Part shown: positions 1-6,727 of the stretch, in pieces
Numbering within the stretch: the stretch's first letter is position 1
Layout of the letters: each line of letters opens with the position of its first letter
Source of the DNA: Flavobacteriales bacterium UBA6165
GTDB taxonomy: Bacteria; Bacteroidota; Bacteroidia; Flavobacteriales_D; Crocinitomicaceae
Assembly: GCA_002422285.1 (NCBI GenBank)
Contig: DIUF01000063.1
Span: 1 to 10,707 of the forward strand
Length of the DNA: 10,707 bases
Direction of reading: 5' to 3'
Made by a program: the position numbers and the translations under genes
Notes under the pieces: model-generated
What the model was told of the DNA's origin: nothing
Database searches by the model: none
What the model saw: the letters and a program-made list of their open reading frames with translations, nothing else

Positions 1-1163
1 CCAATATCCGTTAAGATTTGATGGAAAAACGACATCTTTGAATTCGGATTCACGGGCACCAAGAGACCAGATTGCAGCATTATTTGAAGCAAGCCAACAG
101 TTTTTAGTGTGATGCTTTTTCCACCCGCATTCGGACCGCTAATCACCAACATCCTGGCGTTTTTATCCATGCTTAAGGTTTGAGGCATGGTCTTTACTCC
201 ACGCGCTGCATTGGCTTGAAACAAGAGTGGATGATAGGCATCAATCAATTCGATGCAGGTTTCTTTTTCTTCTAAACCGGGTAGTGAACTGTTGGTCTGA
301 ATGGCAAATCGCGCTTGAGCATTGATGTAATCGATTTTCACCAAACTTTTTTGATACGCCTCGATCAAAGTGATGAATTGAGAAATTTTGGCAGTTAAGG
401 CTTTAAGAATTCGGTGTATTTCTTTGCGTTCATCGTCAAGTAGCATCTCCAATTCGTTGCTCAAAGCCATATTTACGCCGGGTTCGATATAGGTGAAATT
501 GCCTGAGTTGGATGAACCCAATACGTTTCCTGGTACTTGGCGTTTGTGCGAACTTACAACGGCTAACACACGTCTTTCATTGAGATATGTTTCTCTGGTG
601 TCGCTCAAAATCCCCATTTTCAGGAATTTTTTCACTTCCCGATCAAAGTTGCGGTTGATCTTGATGCGCACTTGTTGCATTTCCCTTCTTATATCGGCTA
701 ATTCAGGAGAAGCATCATTGCGCACTTTTCCTGAGGGGTCAAGCACTTTTTCAATGAATTCGATGATTTCTTTGGTATAATAAACTTCTTCTAATAGTTT
801 CGAAAAATTGGGGAAGTTGTCTTCGCGTTTTTCAAGCGATTTCAACATGTCGTTTATCAATTTGGAGGCCAACAATAATCGTAACAAACCATCCACTTGC
901 AGCACAGACCCTTTGATGTGAAGCAGTTTAATTTCTTTATGCAATTCTTCAAATTCAACGGGCGGAAATCCAATTTTCGAATTTTTGATTTCTACCAATT
1001 CTGAAGTAGCACGTAATATTCTAACACAATGTTTCACCTCCGTATATGGCAACATTGTCAAAAGTTTATTTTTCGCGCTTTCGCTTACACTGTATGCAGC
1101 GACATGCTGACGGATGAGGTCAAATTCTAAATCTTGTATGGTTTGTGCGTCTTCGTGCCTCAT
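1..1163 (-). CDS. mutS2: Endonuclease/ATPase MutS2, N-terminal part (truncated by window edge)
   Basis: MutS2 is a cytosolic MutS-family ATPase linked to suppression of recombination and, in Firmicutes, to resolving collided ribosomes. It lacks the mismatch-recognition domain of MutS1. About 387 residues are visible; the family is usually near 790, so the rest of the ATPase domain, Walker B and any C-terminal Smr nuclease domain lie off the left edge. Visible are the helical core and clamp region (about 1-320), the family segment containing YIEPG with E227 and P228, a YHPLLF stretch, and a Walker A motif GPNAGGKS at residues 343-350. The ATG at 1161-1163 is chosen because an in-frame TGA lies five codons upstream. 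That stop also makes translation starting further upstream impossible. The start is 8 nt after the stop of the secreted hydrolase gene, so the two are probably co-transcribed. No clear Shine-Dalgarno is seen, as expected for this phylum. The family call is secure; the biochemical role in this phylum is inferred. Confidence 0.93.
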   Translation of the reverse strand, partial: MRHEDAQTIQDLEFDLIRQHVAAYSVSESAKNKLLTMLPYTEVKHCVRILRATSELVEIKNSKIGFPPVEFEELHKEIKLLHIKGSVLQVDGLLRLLLASKLINDMLKSLEKREDNFPNFSKLLEEVYYTKEIIEFIEKVLDPSGKVRNDASPELADIRREMQQVRIKINRNFDREVKKFLKMGILSDTRETYLNERRVLAVVSSHKRQVPGNVLGSSNSGNFTYIEPGVNMALSNELEMLLDDERKEIHRILKALTAKISQFITLIEAYQKSLVKIDYINAQARFAIQTNSSLPGLEEKETCIELIDAYHPLLFQANAARGVKTMPQTLSMDKNARMLVISGPNAGGKSITLKTVGLLQIMLQSGLLVPVNPNSKMSFFHQILTDI

Positions 1164-1171
1164 TCTGTGGT

Positions 1172-2161
1172 TTAATCAACAACAATGTTTCGGAACAACA
1201 CGCGCGATTTACAATTGTTTTTGATAGTCAATTTTACAGTGTATTTTCCCTTTGGTAATCGGATGCTAGGATTCAATTCTCGAGATACTGAACCATTGCC
1301 AAAATCCCATTCCACCTCGGTGTAGCCCTCAGAGCGGTTTTGAAAATTCACTTGATTGCCTTTTATTACAACGTCGAATGCTGGATAGAGCTTGTTGTTG
1401 TTGTAGATTAAGCGCCATTGGTTGAGGTTGTTTAAAACCACTTGTGAGGCTGTCAACTGAATCATTTCTGCGGTGTAAGGATCCAAACCAGCATAGTACA
1501 TGGAGCCATAAGTCGACTCACCAAAGATGGCGGCAAAAAATGTTGATGCAGACAGGTAAGACCCATATTTACTTGGGTGAAAATTGTCAGGGTCATACAA
1601 TTCAATAGCAGGGTAACTCTTTCTGAACTGACTCCAAACCATACCTACAGGGGAAACTTGGGCTTGTAACAAATCGGTATATTTGAGATACGTATTTGAA
1701 ATACGAGCCTGCATGGTTTCGTATGTGTTGATTTCTGCCCATTGACTATTACCATTTTTATAACCCCAAGTCATGTAGAGCATAATTTGGGTGCAATCGC
1801 AATTTTTTCGAATCGAATCAGCGATTTGCTTGAAGAAAGGCAAGGATATTTTTTCTGTTTTAGAGTCAGGCTGCGCAGGGGTGTTGCTATGCTCTTGCAG
1901 AATTATGTAATCCCACGAACGACTGTTAATTGTTTTGTATGTGCGTTCTTGTTTGCTATGCCAATCCATAGATTTTCCGCCCTCGGTAACGTGTTCAACA
2001 TGCACCGTCTTTCCTTTACTGATGGCAATTTCTTTAAACATTGTCGGCATGTCATTCATAAACGTGAAGCTATTGCCGATGAACAAAACGCTCAAAGTGT
2101 CTTGTGCTTGAGCCGTATTCAAAACCGTTGTGATTCCGAGTAAAAGCGCTAAGTTCTTCAT
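1172..2161 (-). CDS. Secreted SGNH/GDSL-type hydrolase (DUF4886-like) with C-terminal PKD-like domain
   Basis: This 329-residue protein has a signal peptide (residues 1-19, AQA before Q20), so it is exported. Residues about 23-250 look like an SGNH/GDSL esterase fold of the DUF4886 type. The block I motif IGNSFT supplies the candidate nucleophile S31, G61/G62 and an LQEHSNT segment (89-95) fit the oxyanion blocks, and DNFHPS gives the candidate D192/H195 pair. Residues about 260-329 form a beta-rich domain with WDFGNG (285-290) and a closing KYTVKLTIKN segment, typical of PKD/Ig-like domains that end secreted Bacteroidota proteins. The family acts on ester bonds, often acetyl groups on glycans, but the substrate cannot be told from sequence. 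It has no T9SS sorting domain, so it may stay periplasmic. A promoter candidate lies at 2193-2220, and the gene is followed after 8 nt by mutS2. The fold call is firm; the catalytic assignment comes from motif position only. Confidence 0.83.
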   Translation of the reverse strand: MKNLALLLGITTVLNTAQAQDTLSVLFIGNSFTFMNDMPTMFKEIAISKGKTVHVEHVTEGGKSMDWHSKQERTYKTINSRSWDYIILQEHSNTPAQPDSKTEKISLPFFKQIADSIRKNCDCTQIMLYMTWGYKNGNSQWAEINTYETMQARISNTYLKYTDLLQAQVSPVGMVWSQFRKSYPAIELYDPDNFHPSKYGSYLSASTFFAAIFGESTYGSMYYAGLDPYTAEMIQLTASQVVLNNLNQWRLIYNNNKLYPAFDVVIKGNQVNFQNRSEGYTEVEWDFGNGSVSRELNPSIRLPKGKYTVKLTIKNNCKSRVLFRNIVVD

Positions 2162-2192
2162 TTTTATAAGTATTGGTGGTTAAAATTCTTGG

Positions 2193-2220
2193 CAAAAATA
2201 TAGGTTTAGCCAATGTTCAA
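2193..2220 (-). promoter_or_regulatory. Bacteroidota-type promoter for the SGNH hydrolase–mutS2 pair
   Basis: On the minus strand a TTG (2218-2220) is followed by 17 nt and then TATTTTTG (2193-2200), a full match to the TAnnTTTG -7 element with acceptable spacing. The hydrolase ATG is 31 nt downstream, giving a leader of roughly 25 nt. Two short inverted repeats overlap it: TTGGCAAAA/TTTAGCCAA (2189-2213, one mismatch) over the -7 box, and GTTCA-N5-TGAAC (2215-2229) over the -33 box. This is inferred from consensus only. Confidence 0.55.
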
Positions 2221-2246
2221 TCACTGAACTCAAAATTAATGCCGAA

Positions 2247-2903
2247 TTATATTGTTTTATTTAGCGTTTTCATTTCGTTGTATTGGTAAATACGGAAGGA
2301 AGTTTTTTGTGTCTGCGAGGCTTTTACCATAGCTTGGGCCACCTCTTTGGCTTGAATGGCTTTGTAGGCTGCAGGAATGATGAAGTTGAAAATGGGCATG
2401 ATTTTTCTGGCGAGCCATTCTCCAAAACGTTTTTCTTTTCGTTCGCCCAAGAGAAGTGATGGCTGGAAGCTTGCTTTTATTGGTATTTGAGCATCTTTCA
2501 AAACGTCTTCTACCTCGCCTTTGATTTTGAGGTAAAAGTTCTTGGATGCTGAATCGGCACCTACAGAGGAGACCAACATATATGCTTCTGCACCGTATTT
2601 TTCTGCCGCCTTAATAGTGTTTACGGGAATGTCAAAGTCGATTTTGCGATAATCATTCAGGTCTGGTGTTTTCTTCCGCGTAGTGCCAATGGAGCAATAC
2701 ACGTGGTCGCAATCTTCAAACACATCTTCCCAAGTTTCTGGCCGATTGAAATCCACAATGCGCTGTGTGATTTTGGTGTTGGAAATCAAAATCTCGCGCC
2801 TCAAGAGCAAGTGAATCTCTTTGTAATCGGATTGAATAAGAAAATCCAATAGGTGAGACCCGATAAGTCCATTGACTCCAATAAGAATGGCGCGTTTTTG
2901 CAT
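2247..2903 (-). CDS. HTATIP2/TIP30-like NAD(P)-binding oxidoreductase (atypical SDR)
   Basis: This is a 218-residue soluble protein with a Rossmann fold of the atypical short-chain dehydrogenase type. The dinucleotide-binding glycine motif GVNGLIG is at residues 9-15, immediately after the first beta strand. SIGTTR (71-76), the SSVGA segment (112-116), the YLKIK stretch giving a YxxxK pair (Y124, K128) followed by GEVE, and QPSLLLGER (147-155) all match the layout of the HTATIP2/TIP30-like family. The length also fits. Members bind NAD(P)H and many are uncharacterised in bacteria, so no substrate is assigned. The gene appears monocistronic: it is divergent from the P460-type lipoprotein gene, and 85 nt containing the hydrolase promoter separate it from the next gene. 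TATATTTG ends 4 nt before the ATG, which hints at a very short leader. The family call is confident and the function is open. Confidence 0.85.
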   Translation of the reverse strand: MQKRAILIGVNGLIGSHLLDFLIQSDYKEIHLLLRREILISNTKITQRIVDFNRPETWEDVFEDCDHVYCSIGTTRKKTPDLNDYRKIDFDIPVNTIKAAEKYGAEAYMLVSSVGADSASKNFYLKIKGEVEDVLKDAQIPIKASFQPSLLLGERKEKRFGEWLARKIMPIFNFIIPAAYKAIQAKEVAQAMVKASQTQKTSFRIYQYNEMKTLNKTI

Positions 2904-2907
2904 GGCA

Positions 2908-2915
2908 CAAATATA
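2908..2915 (-). promoter_or_regulatory. Candidate -7 element (TATATTTG) of the HTATIP2-like gene
   Basis: TATATTTG on the minus strand is a perfect TAnnTTTG match ending 4 nt before the ATG. Transcription would then begin at or next to the start codon. No TTG is found at the usual 17-23 nt upstream; the nearest is 13 nt away, so the call is tentative. Confidence 0.35.
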
Positions 2916-2971
2916 GATATCAAGAACACAACATCTTTATATTCTTAGCGTTATATCGAAAAATAATTGTG

Positions 2972-3469
2972 ATGCGTAAAGTTGTTTGTTGTTTTCTGCT
3001 GCTCGGCTTGGTGACATTTTCATGCAAGAAGAACCCAAAAGGAATTGATGGTGAATTGTATTCATTATCTAAAGAGAATTCTGGCCATATTTGGTACAAG
3101 AACAGCGAGGCGTTTTTGGAAAAAAGTAATGGCAGTGGGCACAATTTCCCTTTTTTGCGCACGCGATTCAATCCTGTTGCAGCAACTCAACTCGATGCCT
3201 CAGGAAAAATAATCGATAATGCTGTCTTTCCTGAAGGCTCAGTGGTGGTCAAAGAATTGTACAACAGTTCCAATGAACTTGAACGTTATGCAACGCTTTA
3301 CAAAAAATCGGATTCTGAGTTTGCAGATGCCAACGGTTGGGTGTGGGGCTACATCGAAAAAAACGGAAAGGTTGTTGAATCTGCCGAGTTGAAAGGCGCA
3401 TCTTGTATTGGTTGTCACAGCCAAGGGGGCAACATCGACTACATGTTGATGAAGGCCTATTTTCCGTAG
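2972..3469 (+). CDS. Cytochrome P460-family monoheme lipoprotein
   Basis: This 165-residue protein has a lipoprotein-type signal: a basic start, a hydrophobic stretch, then FSC with C18 as the likely lipidated cysteine, followed by KK. It is therefore probably anchored in a membrane facing the periplasm or the surface. The single c-type heme motif CIGCH (C145, C148, H149) lies near the C-terminus, after FPEGSVVVKELY (86-97) and the WVWGY stretch (123-127). This order, with heme attached close to the end and a short tail reaching D156, is that of the cytochrome P460/c'-beta family. Known members oxidise hydroxylamine or bind NO, and P460 proteins carry a lysine-heme cross-link. K111 or K112 lies in the likely region, but sequence alone does not show that a cross-link forms. 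The ATG at 2972 is preferred over the GTG directly before it. Heme attachment is well supported; the reaction is inferred. Confidence 0.82.
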   Translation: MRKVVCCFLLLGLVTFSCKKNPKGIDGELYSLSKENSGHIWYKNSEAFLEKSNGSGHNFPFLRTRFNPVAATQLDASGKIIDNAVFPEGSVVVKELYNSSNELERYATLYKKSDSEFADANGWVWGYIEKNGKVVESAELKGASCIGCHSQGGNIDYMLMKAYFP

Positions 3470-3475
3470 ATTTTT

Positions 3476-3556
3476 GCCGCTAAGTCGCAGGGAACATTAA
3501 GTTTCACAAACTAATTTTTTGCGAGATACTTCGTGAATCTCTTTGTGTCTTTGTTC
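3476..3556. repeat. Degenerate inverted-repeat element with CGCAAAG-like units
   Basis: This element fills most of the 161-nt gap between the P460-type gene and rlmH. The left half reads CCGCTAAGTCGCAGGG and on through ATTAAGTTTCACAAA. The right half, reverse-complemented, reads ACAAAGACACAAAGAG and then CACGAAG and TCTCGCAAA. Both are decayed runs of a CGCAAAG-like unit, and the halves face each other as an imperfect inverted repeat. From memory it resembles the noncoding CGCAAAG-type repeats scattered through many environmental bacterial genomes. No other copy is seen in this window. Confidence 0.5.
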
Positions 3557-3630
3557 AGTTGTCGTTTTTACTTTGTTGTTCTGTACAAATTGCCTTTTAT
3601 CTAAAATCAACTAATGCTTATCTTCGCTCC

Positions 3631-4104
3631 ATGAAGATCAAACTTTTGGTTGTAGGCGCCACGCCGAAAAATTTCCTCAAGGAAGGCGAAGATTTATACA
3701 TCAAACGCCTCAACAACTATGTGCCTTTTGAGAAAGTTGAAATTCCCGATATCAAAAATGCCAAAAGTCTGAGCAAAGACCAAATCAAAACGGAGGAAGG
3801 AAAATTGCTGCTGCAAAAATTAAACAACATCGATTTTGTTGTACTCCTCGACGAGCGTGGAAAAGAACATCGCTCCGTTGAGTTCGCCGATTGGCTGCAA
3901 AATGTTTTTAATCAGGGACCCAAGCAAATCGTGTTTGTAGTTGGCGGACCCTACGGTTTCAGCGATGAGGTTTATGACCGCGCAAATGCTAAATTAGCCT
4001 TGTCCAAAATGACCTTTTCCCACCAAATGATTCGCGTGTTTTTCGTGGAGCAACTCTATCGTGGATTTAGTATATTGAAAAATGAACCCTATCATCATGA
4101 GTGA
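3631..4104 (+). CDS. rlmH: 23S rRNA (pseudouridine1915-N3)-methyltransferase RlmH
   Basis: RlmH uses S-adenosylmethionine to methylate N3 of pseudouridine 1915 in helix 69 of 23S rRNA, acting on assembled 70S ribosomes as a small SPOUT-class homodimer. The 157-residue length matches the family (about 155-159). Visible are the N-terminal KIKLLVVG strand, VVLLDERGKEHRS (70-82), the SAM-binding VVGGPYGF (103-110), the trefoil-knot segment LSKMTFSHQMIR (124-135), and the family-typical ending YRGFSILKNEPYHHE. The ATG at 3631 is chosen because it gives a normal N-terminus. An in-frame ATG 24 codons upstream would add a nonconserved hydrophobic stretch running into the repeat element. A weak -7-like TATCTTCG (3619-3626) ends 4 nt before the start. 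The next gene overlaps its 3' end by 8 nt. Confidence 0.96.
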   Translation: MKIKLLVVGATPKNFLKEGEDLYIKRLNNYVPFEKVEIPDIKNAKSLSKDQIKTEEGKLLLQKLNNIDFVVLLDERGKEHRSVEFADWLQNVFNQGPKQIVFVVGGPYGFSDEVYDRANAKLALSKMTFSHQMIRVFFVEQLYRGFSILKNEPYHHE

Positions 4105-4801
4105 AAACATCGATTATTCAACGTTCAAGCGCTTTATTCACAAGGAAGAAGCAGAAGATTTAGTGCTCTTTTTTCAGGAAAAGGGAATTGTTTGTCGGCT
4201 AAAGGATAACACTACACATTTTGACGTGAGCTTTTCCAACAATCCCATGCTCAATGACTTTCATGTTGAGGTTGCGAGTCACGATTTTCTTCGGGCTGAT
4301 GAATTGTTGCAAGCAGAAATGGAGAAGAGTATCCACGAAATTGAATCAGATTATTATTTGTTTTCTTTTTCGGATGATGAGCTTCTTGAAATTGTGAGAA
4401 AACGCGATGAATGGAGTTCTTTTGATTTTGTTTTGTCAAAACATATCCTCAAACAGAGAGGGGTTGACTTGGACCAGGCAGTGATTCAAGAAAACTTTGA
4501 AAATCGAGTCGAAGAATTGAGGTTGGAGGAAAAGGCCCCACAATGGATGATTGTAGGTGGATATCTTGCAGCATTTTCTGTCATTTTTTTGATTTTTCTT
4601 CCAGAATTGGCAATCCCTTTTGCCTTGCTTCTGGGTGTTACCATGAGATTTCGTTATAAAACATTGCCAACGGGTGAAAAGGTTAAATTTTATGATGCGT
4701 CATCAAGAAAGCATGGCGCAGTTATTATTGTGCTTGCCATCTTCTTTTCAGTCATCGCTTTGTTTGTGGCTCAGACCGTGTTTGACAGACTATTTAGCTA
4801 A
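4097..4801 (+). CDS. DUF2007-like protein with C-terminal membrane segments
   Basis: This 234-residue protein has no firm function. Its N-terminal region (about 8-72) has the pattern of DUF2007-like domains: KEEAEDLVLFFQEKGIVCRL, a variable strand region, then FHVEVASHDFLRADELLQ, i.e. a short alpha/beta fold proposed only as a signal-transducing or PII-like module. Residues about 73-148 are acidic and helical. Three hydrophobic segments follow (about 150-168, 170-184 and 207-226), so the soluble part is probably held at the inner membrane on its cytoplasmic side. The ATG at 4097 overlaps the rlmH stop by 8 nt. A second in-frame ATG at 4082 would add five residues and is possible. The overlap suggests translational coupling with rlmH. 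It converges on the glycosyltransferase gene with a 16-nt gap and no visible terminator. Confidence 0.72.
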   Translation: MSENIDYSTFKRFIHKEEAEDLVLFFQEKGIVCRLKDNTTHFDVSFSNNPMLNDFHVEVASHDFLRADELLQAEMEKSIHEIESDYYLFSFSDDELLEIVRKRDEWSSFDFVLSKHILKQRGVDLDQAVIQENFENRVEELRLEEKAPQWMIVGGYLAAFSVIFLIFLPELAIPFALLLGVTMRFRYKTLPTGEKVKFYDASSRKHGAVIIVLAIFFSVIALFVAQTVFDRLFS

Positions 4802-4817
4802 GGATAATCCAAATCAG

Positions 4818-6581
4818 TTAATTCGCTGGAAACCACATTTGCAACTTCACCTCAATTTCTCCAACTACACCATTTGGATTATGCACAAAAACTTTATACT
4901 CCCCCAGTAAATCGGAGGGCAGCGAGAATTTCCAAGCGTTGTTGGTGTCCAATTCGAATGTGAGTGCTTGACCTGTGGCATCGTGCTGAATCACAAAATA
5001 GATTTGTCCATTACCTGAGGTTTTGGTGATTTGTAATTGGAAATTTTCTTTGCTGCCTGACTTGTTTGAAAGCCTTGTGAGATTGGTATAAAGTGAGTCT
5101 GATGAAACGTTTATCTTACCGTCAAAAATGATTTTTGTAGTCTGTTTACTTGGGCTTTTAGATTTATTTACCCGAAGCACTTTTACTTTAGAAACCGCAT
5201 CACCTTTGTGTACCATTTGATTGAATGGTGTGAAAATAAACAGTTCCTCGAATCGTGAGGTTTCCTCCTCCGGGAAATTCATGTCGCGCTTGGCAAAATG
5301 TGAATCCCAGATGATGAGGTCTCCAGTATTGAGTTGTACCATTTCATCGTCAAAAGCCGCAAAACTTTTTTGAATGAAACGCCCTTTTTGATCTTTTAAA
5401 TTCACATTGGTTTTGTAGGCCACCAAGGGATGATAGTAGTAAACCTTTCCTGCTGGGTTATTCTTCAAATAATCTAGTGTGGCAATGGACGCATCAATTA
5501 CAGCGAGTTCATCGGGCATTGCTTTTTTGGGAAATGCTTTATCATGAACAAAAGGATAGTCGTAGATACATAATAAGGAAACGAGCGCCATAAGTCCAGT
5601 GATAAAGTAGTTCATCCATGCTTTTATCCGTAAAGAATCGAGTGCTAAAATGCTTATAAAAACCAAGCCTGGCAGTCCGTGGATAGCCAAACGACTCAAA
5701 CCCAAAGCTCCGTTTTTGCCATGGGCCCAGAGATAGGAGTGCACGATTATGATTCCAAAGTAAATGGCTCCGAAATAGAGTGAGATGAATTTGTTTTCTG
5801 AATGATTTTCTCTTGTGAAAACATTCTTGATGTAAAGAGTAAGTCCAAATATTAATAGCAAAAGCCCAGGCAAACCTAAATGGAGATGCCAATTTGTAAT
5901 GTAGTGATACCACGCACCATGACCATAAATATCTGCTGCGTCTTTATATGGATTTTGAGTGAAATACCACCAAAAATCTTCGTGAGTAACCCAACCAACA
6001 TTACCAAAAAAGACAAACATAATAATGAACAACACGCCATACGGCAAGGCTCTATTTAAGGTCAAAATTATCAATGCTAATGGCAGGAGGAACTGACCTT
6101 CACTGCGCACATAGGGCATTATGGCAATCAATAGGGCAAACCAAAACCACCGTTTTTTCAAGGCCAACAAACCAGACAGTAAGGCAAAGAATCCAAAAAG
6201 CACTTCTGTCATTCCTCCTAAAACATTCGAGCTGTAATCTAAGGAGCCAAGTAAAATCAATGGGAATAAAGCTATTGCAGGCGTTTGAGTTCGAAAATGC
6301 TTGAAAATCTTGAACGCAACAAAGAGGCTTAATGTATAAATCAGAATGTTGAAGAACACATAAACATGAAATCCAAAATACGCGAATGGCGCAGAAAGCA
6401 TCGTGAAAACAGGTTTGCCCCAATGGTCTAAAAAATCTGAAGGCTGAGAAAAACTGTTGTTGGCAATGAAGTAGTGCGCTAGTCCATCTCCAGTGTCTAT
6501 AGGAATCTCGTTAAGTTGATGCAATATGATCAAAAGCAAAATCGAACATATCGAGGTGGTGAGGTAAAGCCATTTTTGCAT
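4818..6581 (-). CDS. Polytopic GT-C/GT39-like membrane glycosyltransferase
   Basis: This 587-residue protein has a first membrane helix at about 4-21 and many further hydrophobic segments up to about residue 340, then a soluble C-terminal part (about 345-587) that looks extracytoplasmic and beta-rich near its end. The first outer loop carries an acidic motif IDTGDGLAHY (D29, D32) followed by HWGKPVF (53-59). This parallels the aspartate and HPPL-type loop of GT-C enzymes such as ArnT, PMT and GT39 family members. VRSEGQFLLP (158-167) fits a later membrane-proximal loop. Such enzymes move sugars from lipid-linked donors to lipid or protein acceptors on the outer face of the inner membrane. Donor and acceptor here are unknown. 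The gene is divergent from the T9SS cargo gene and convergent with the DUF2007-like gene. TACTTTTA (6585-6592) is a one-mismatch -7 element 3 nt before the ATG. The membrane topology is solid; the exact family is less so. Confidence 0.75.
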   Translation of the reverse strand: MQKWLYLTTSICSILLLIILHQLNEIPIDTGDGLAHYFIANNSFSQPSDFLDHWGKPVFTMLSAPFAYFGFHVYVFFNILIYTLSLFVAFKIFKHFRTQTPAIALFPLILLGSLDYSSNVLGGMTEVLFGFFALLSGLLALKKRWFWFALLIAIMPYVRSEGQFLLPLALIILTLNRALPYGVLFIIMFVFFGNVGWVTHEDFWWYFTQNPYKDAADIYGHGAWYHYITNWHLHLGLPGLLLLIFGLTLYIKNVFTRENHSENKFISLYFGAIYFGIIIVHSYLWAHGKNGALGLSRLAIHGLPGLVFISILALDSLRIKAWMNYFITGLMALVSLLCIYDYPFVHDKAFPKKAMPDELAVIDASIATLDYLKNNPAGKVYYYHPLVAYKTNVNLKDQKGRFIQKSFAAFDDEMVQLNTGDLIIWDSHFAKRDMNFPEEETSRFEELFIFTPFNQMVHKGDAVSKVKVLRVNKSKSPSKQTTKIIFDGKINVSSDSLYTNLTRLSNKSGSKENFQLQITKTSGNGQIYFVIQHDATGQALTFELDTNNAWKFSLPSDLLGEYKVFVHNPNGVVGEIEVKLQMWFPAN

Positions 6582-6642
6582 GGCTAAAAGTAGCTATTTC
6601 TTTCTGCTGATTTATAAAAAAACGTTGATAGTTTGAAAAAGC

Positions 6643-6677
6643 CTTTTCATGAATAAATAAGGTGATTTCATGAAAAG
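6643..6677. promoter_or_regulatory. Operator-like perfect inverted repeat with two TTCATGAA palindromes
   Basis: CTTTTCATGAA (6643-6653) and its exact reverse complement TTCATGAAAAG (6667-6677) are separated by 13 bp. Each arm contains the 8-bp palindrome TTCATGAA, and the palindrome centres are 21 bp apart, two helical turns, so both sites face the same side of the helix. The element ends 6 bp before the candidate -33 TTG of the T9SS cargo gene and lies about 60 bp upstream of the divergent glycosyltransferase start. There is no U-tract and it sits upstream of both genes, so a terminator is unlikely. Binding of a regulator is inferred. Confidence 0.5.
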
Positions 6678-6683
6678 CAATTT

Positions 6684-6711
6684 TTGATTCTAGATTTTCT
6701 ATAGACTTTTG
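6684..6711 (+). promoter_or_regulatory. Candidate promoter of the T9SS cargo gene
   Basis: TTG (6684-6686), 17 nt, then GACTTTTG (6704-6711) is a one-mismatch version of TTG-N17-TAnnTTTG. The ATG is 16 nt downstream. Spacing matches that seen upstream of the SGNH hydrolase gene in this window. Confidence 0.45.
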
Positions 6712-6727
6712 GCAAAAATTATCAAGA

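Noticed and set aside
1742..2143. Plus-strand 133-codon open frame opposite the SGNH hydrolase, and similar frames opposite mutS2, the glycosyltransferase and the beta-barrel gene
   Set aside because: They are antisense to genes with clear family motifs, have no domain pattern or promoter, and show low-complexity shadow composition.
2189..2213. Inverted repeat downstream of the HTATIP2-like gene as a terminator
   Set aside because: The stem is short and AT-rich with a mismatch, and only GAATTTTAA follows rather than a T-run. It overlaps a better promoter call.
2969..2971. GTG as an alternative start for the P460-type lipoprotein
   Set aside because: The ATG follows directly and gives a normal lipoprotein signal; the extra residue adds nothing.
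3559..3630. Upstream in-frame ATG extending RlmH by 24 residues
   Set aside because: The extension is not part of the family, which begins at the KIKLLVVG strand, and it runs next to the repeat element. The 157-residue form has the expected length.
4804..4882. Perfect 11-bp inverted repeat ATAATCCAAAT / ATTTGGATTAT with a 57-bp spacer at the convergent gene ends
   Set aside because: One such match is expected by chance at about this frequency in AT-rich DNA. The right arm is inside glycosyltransferase codons, and the long spacer and lack of a T-tract make a terminator unlikely.
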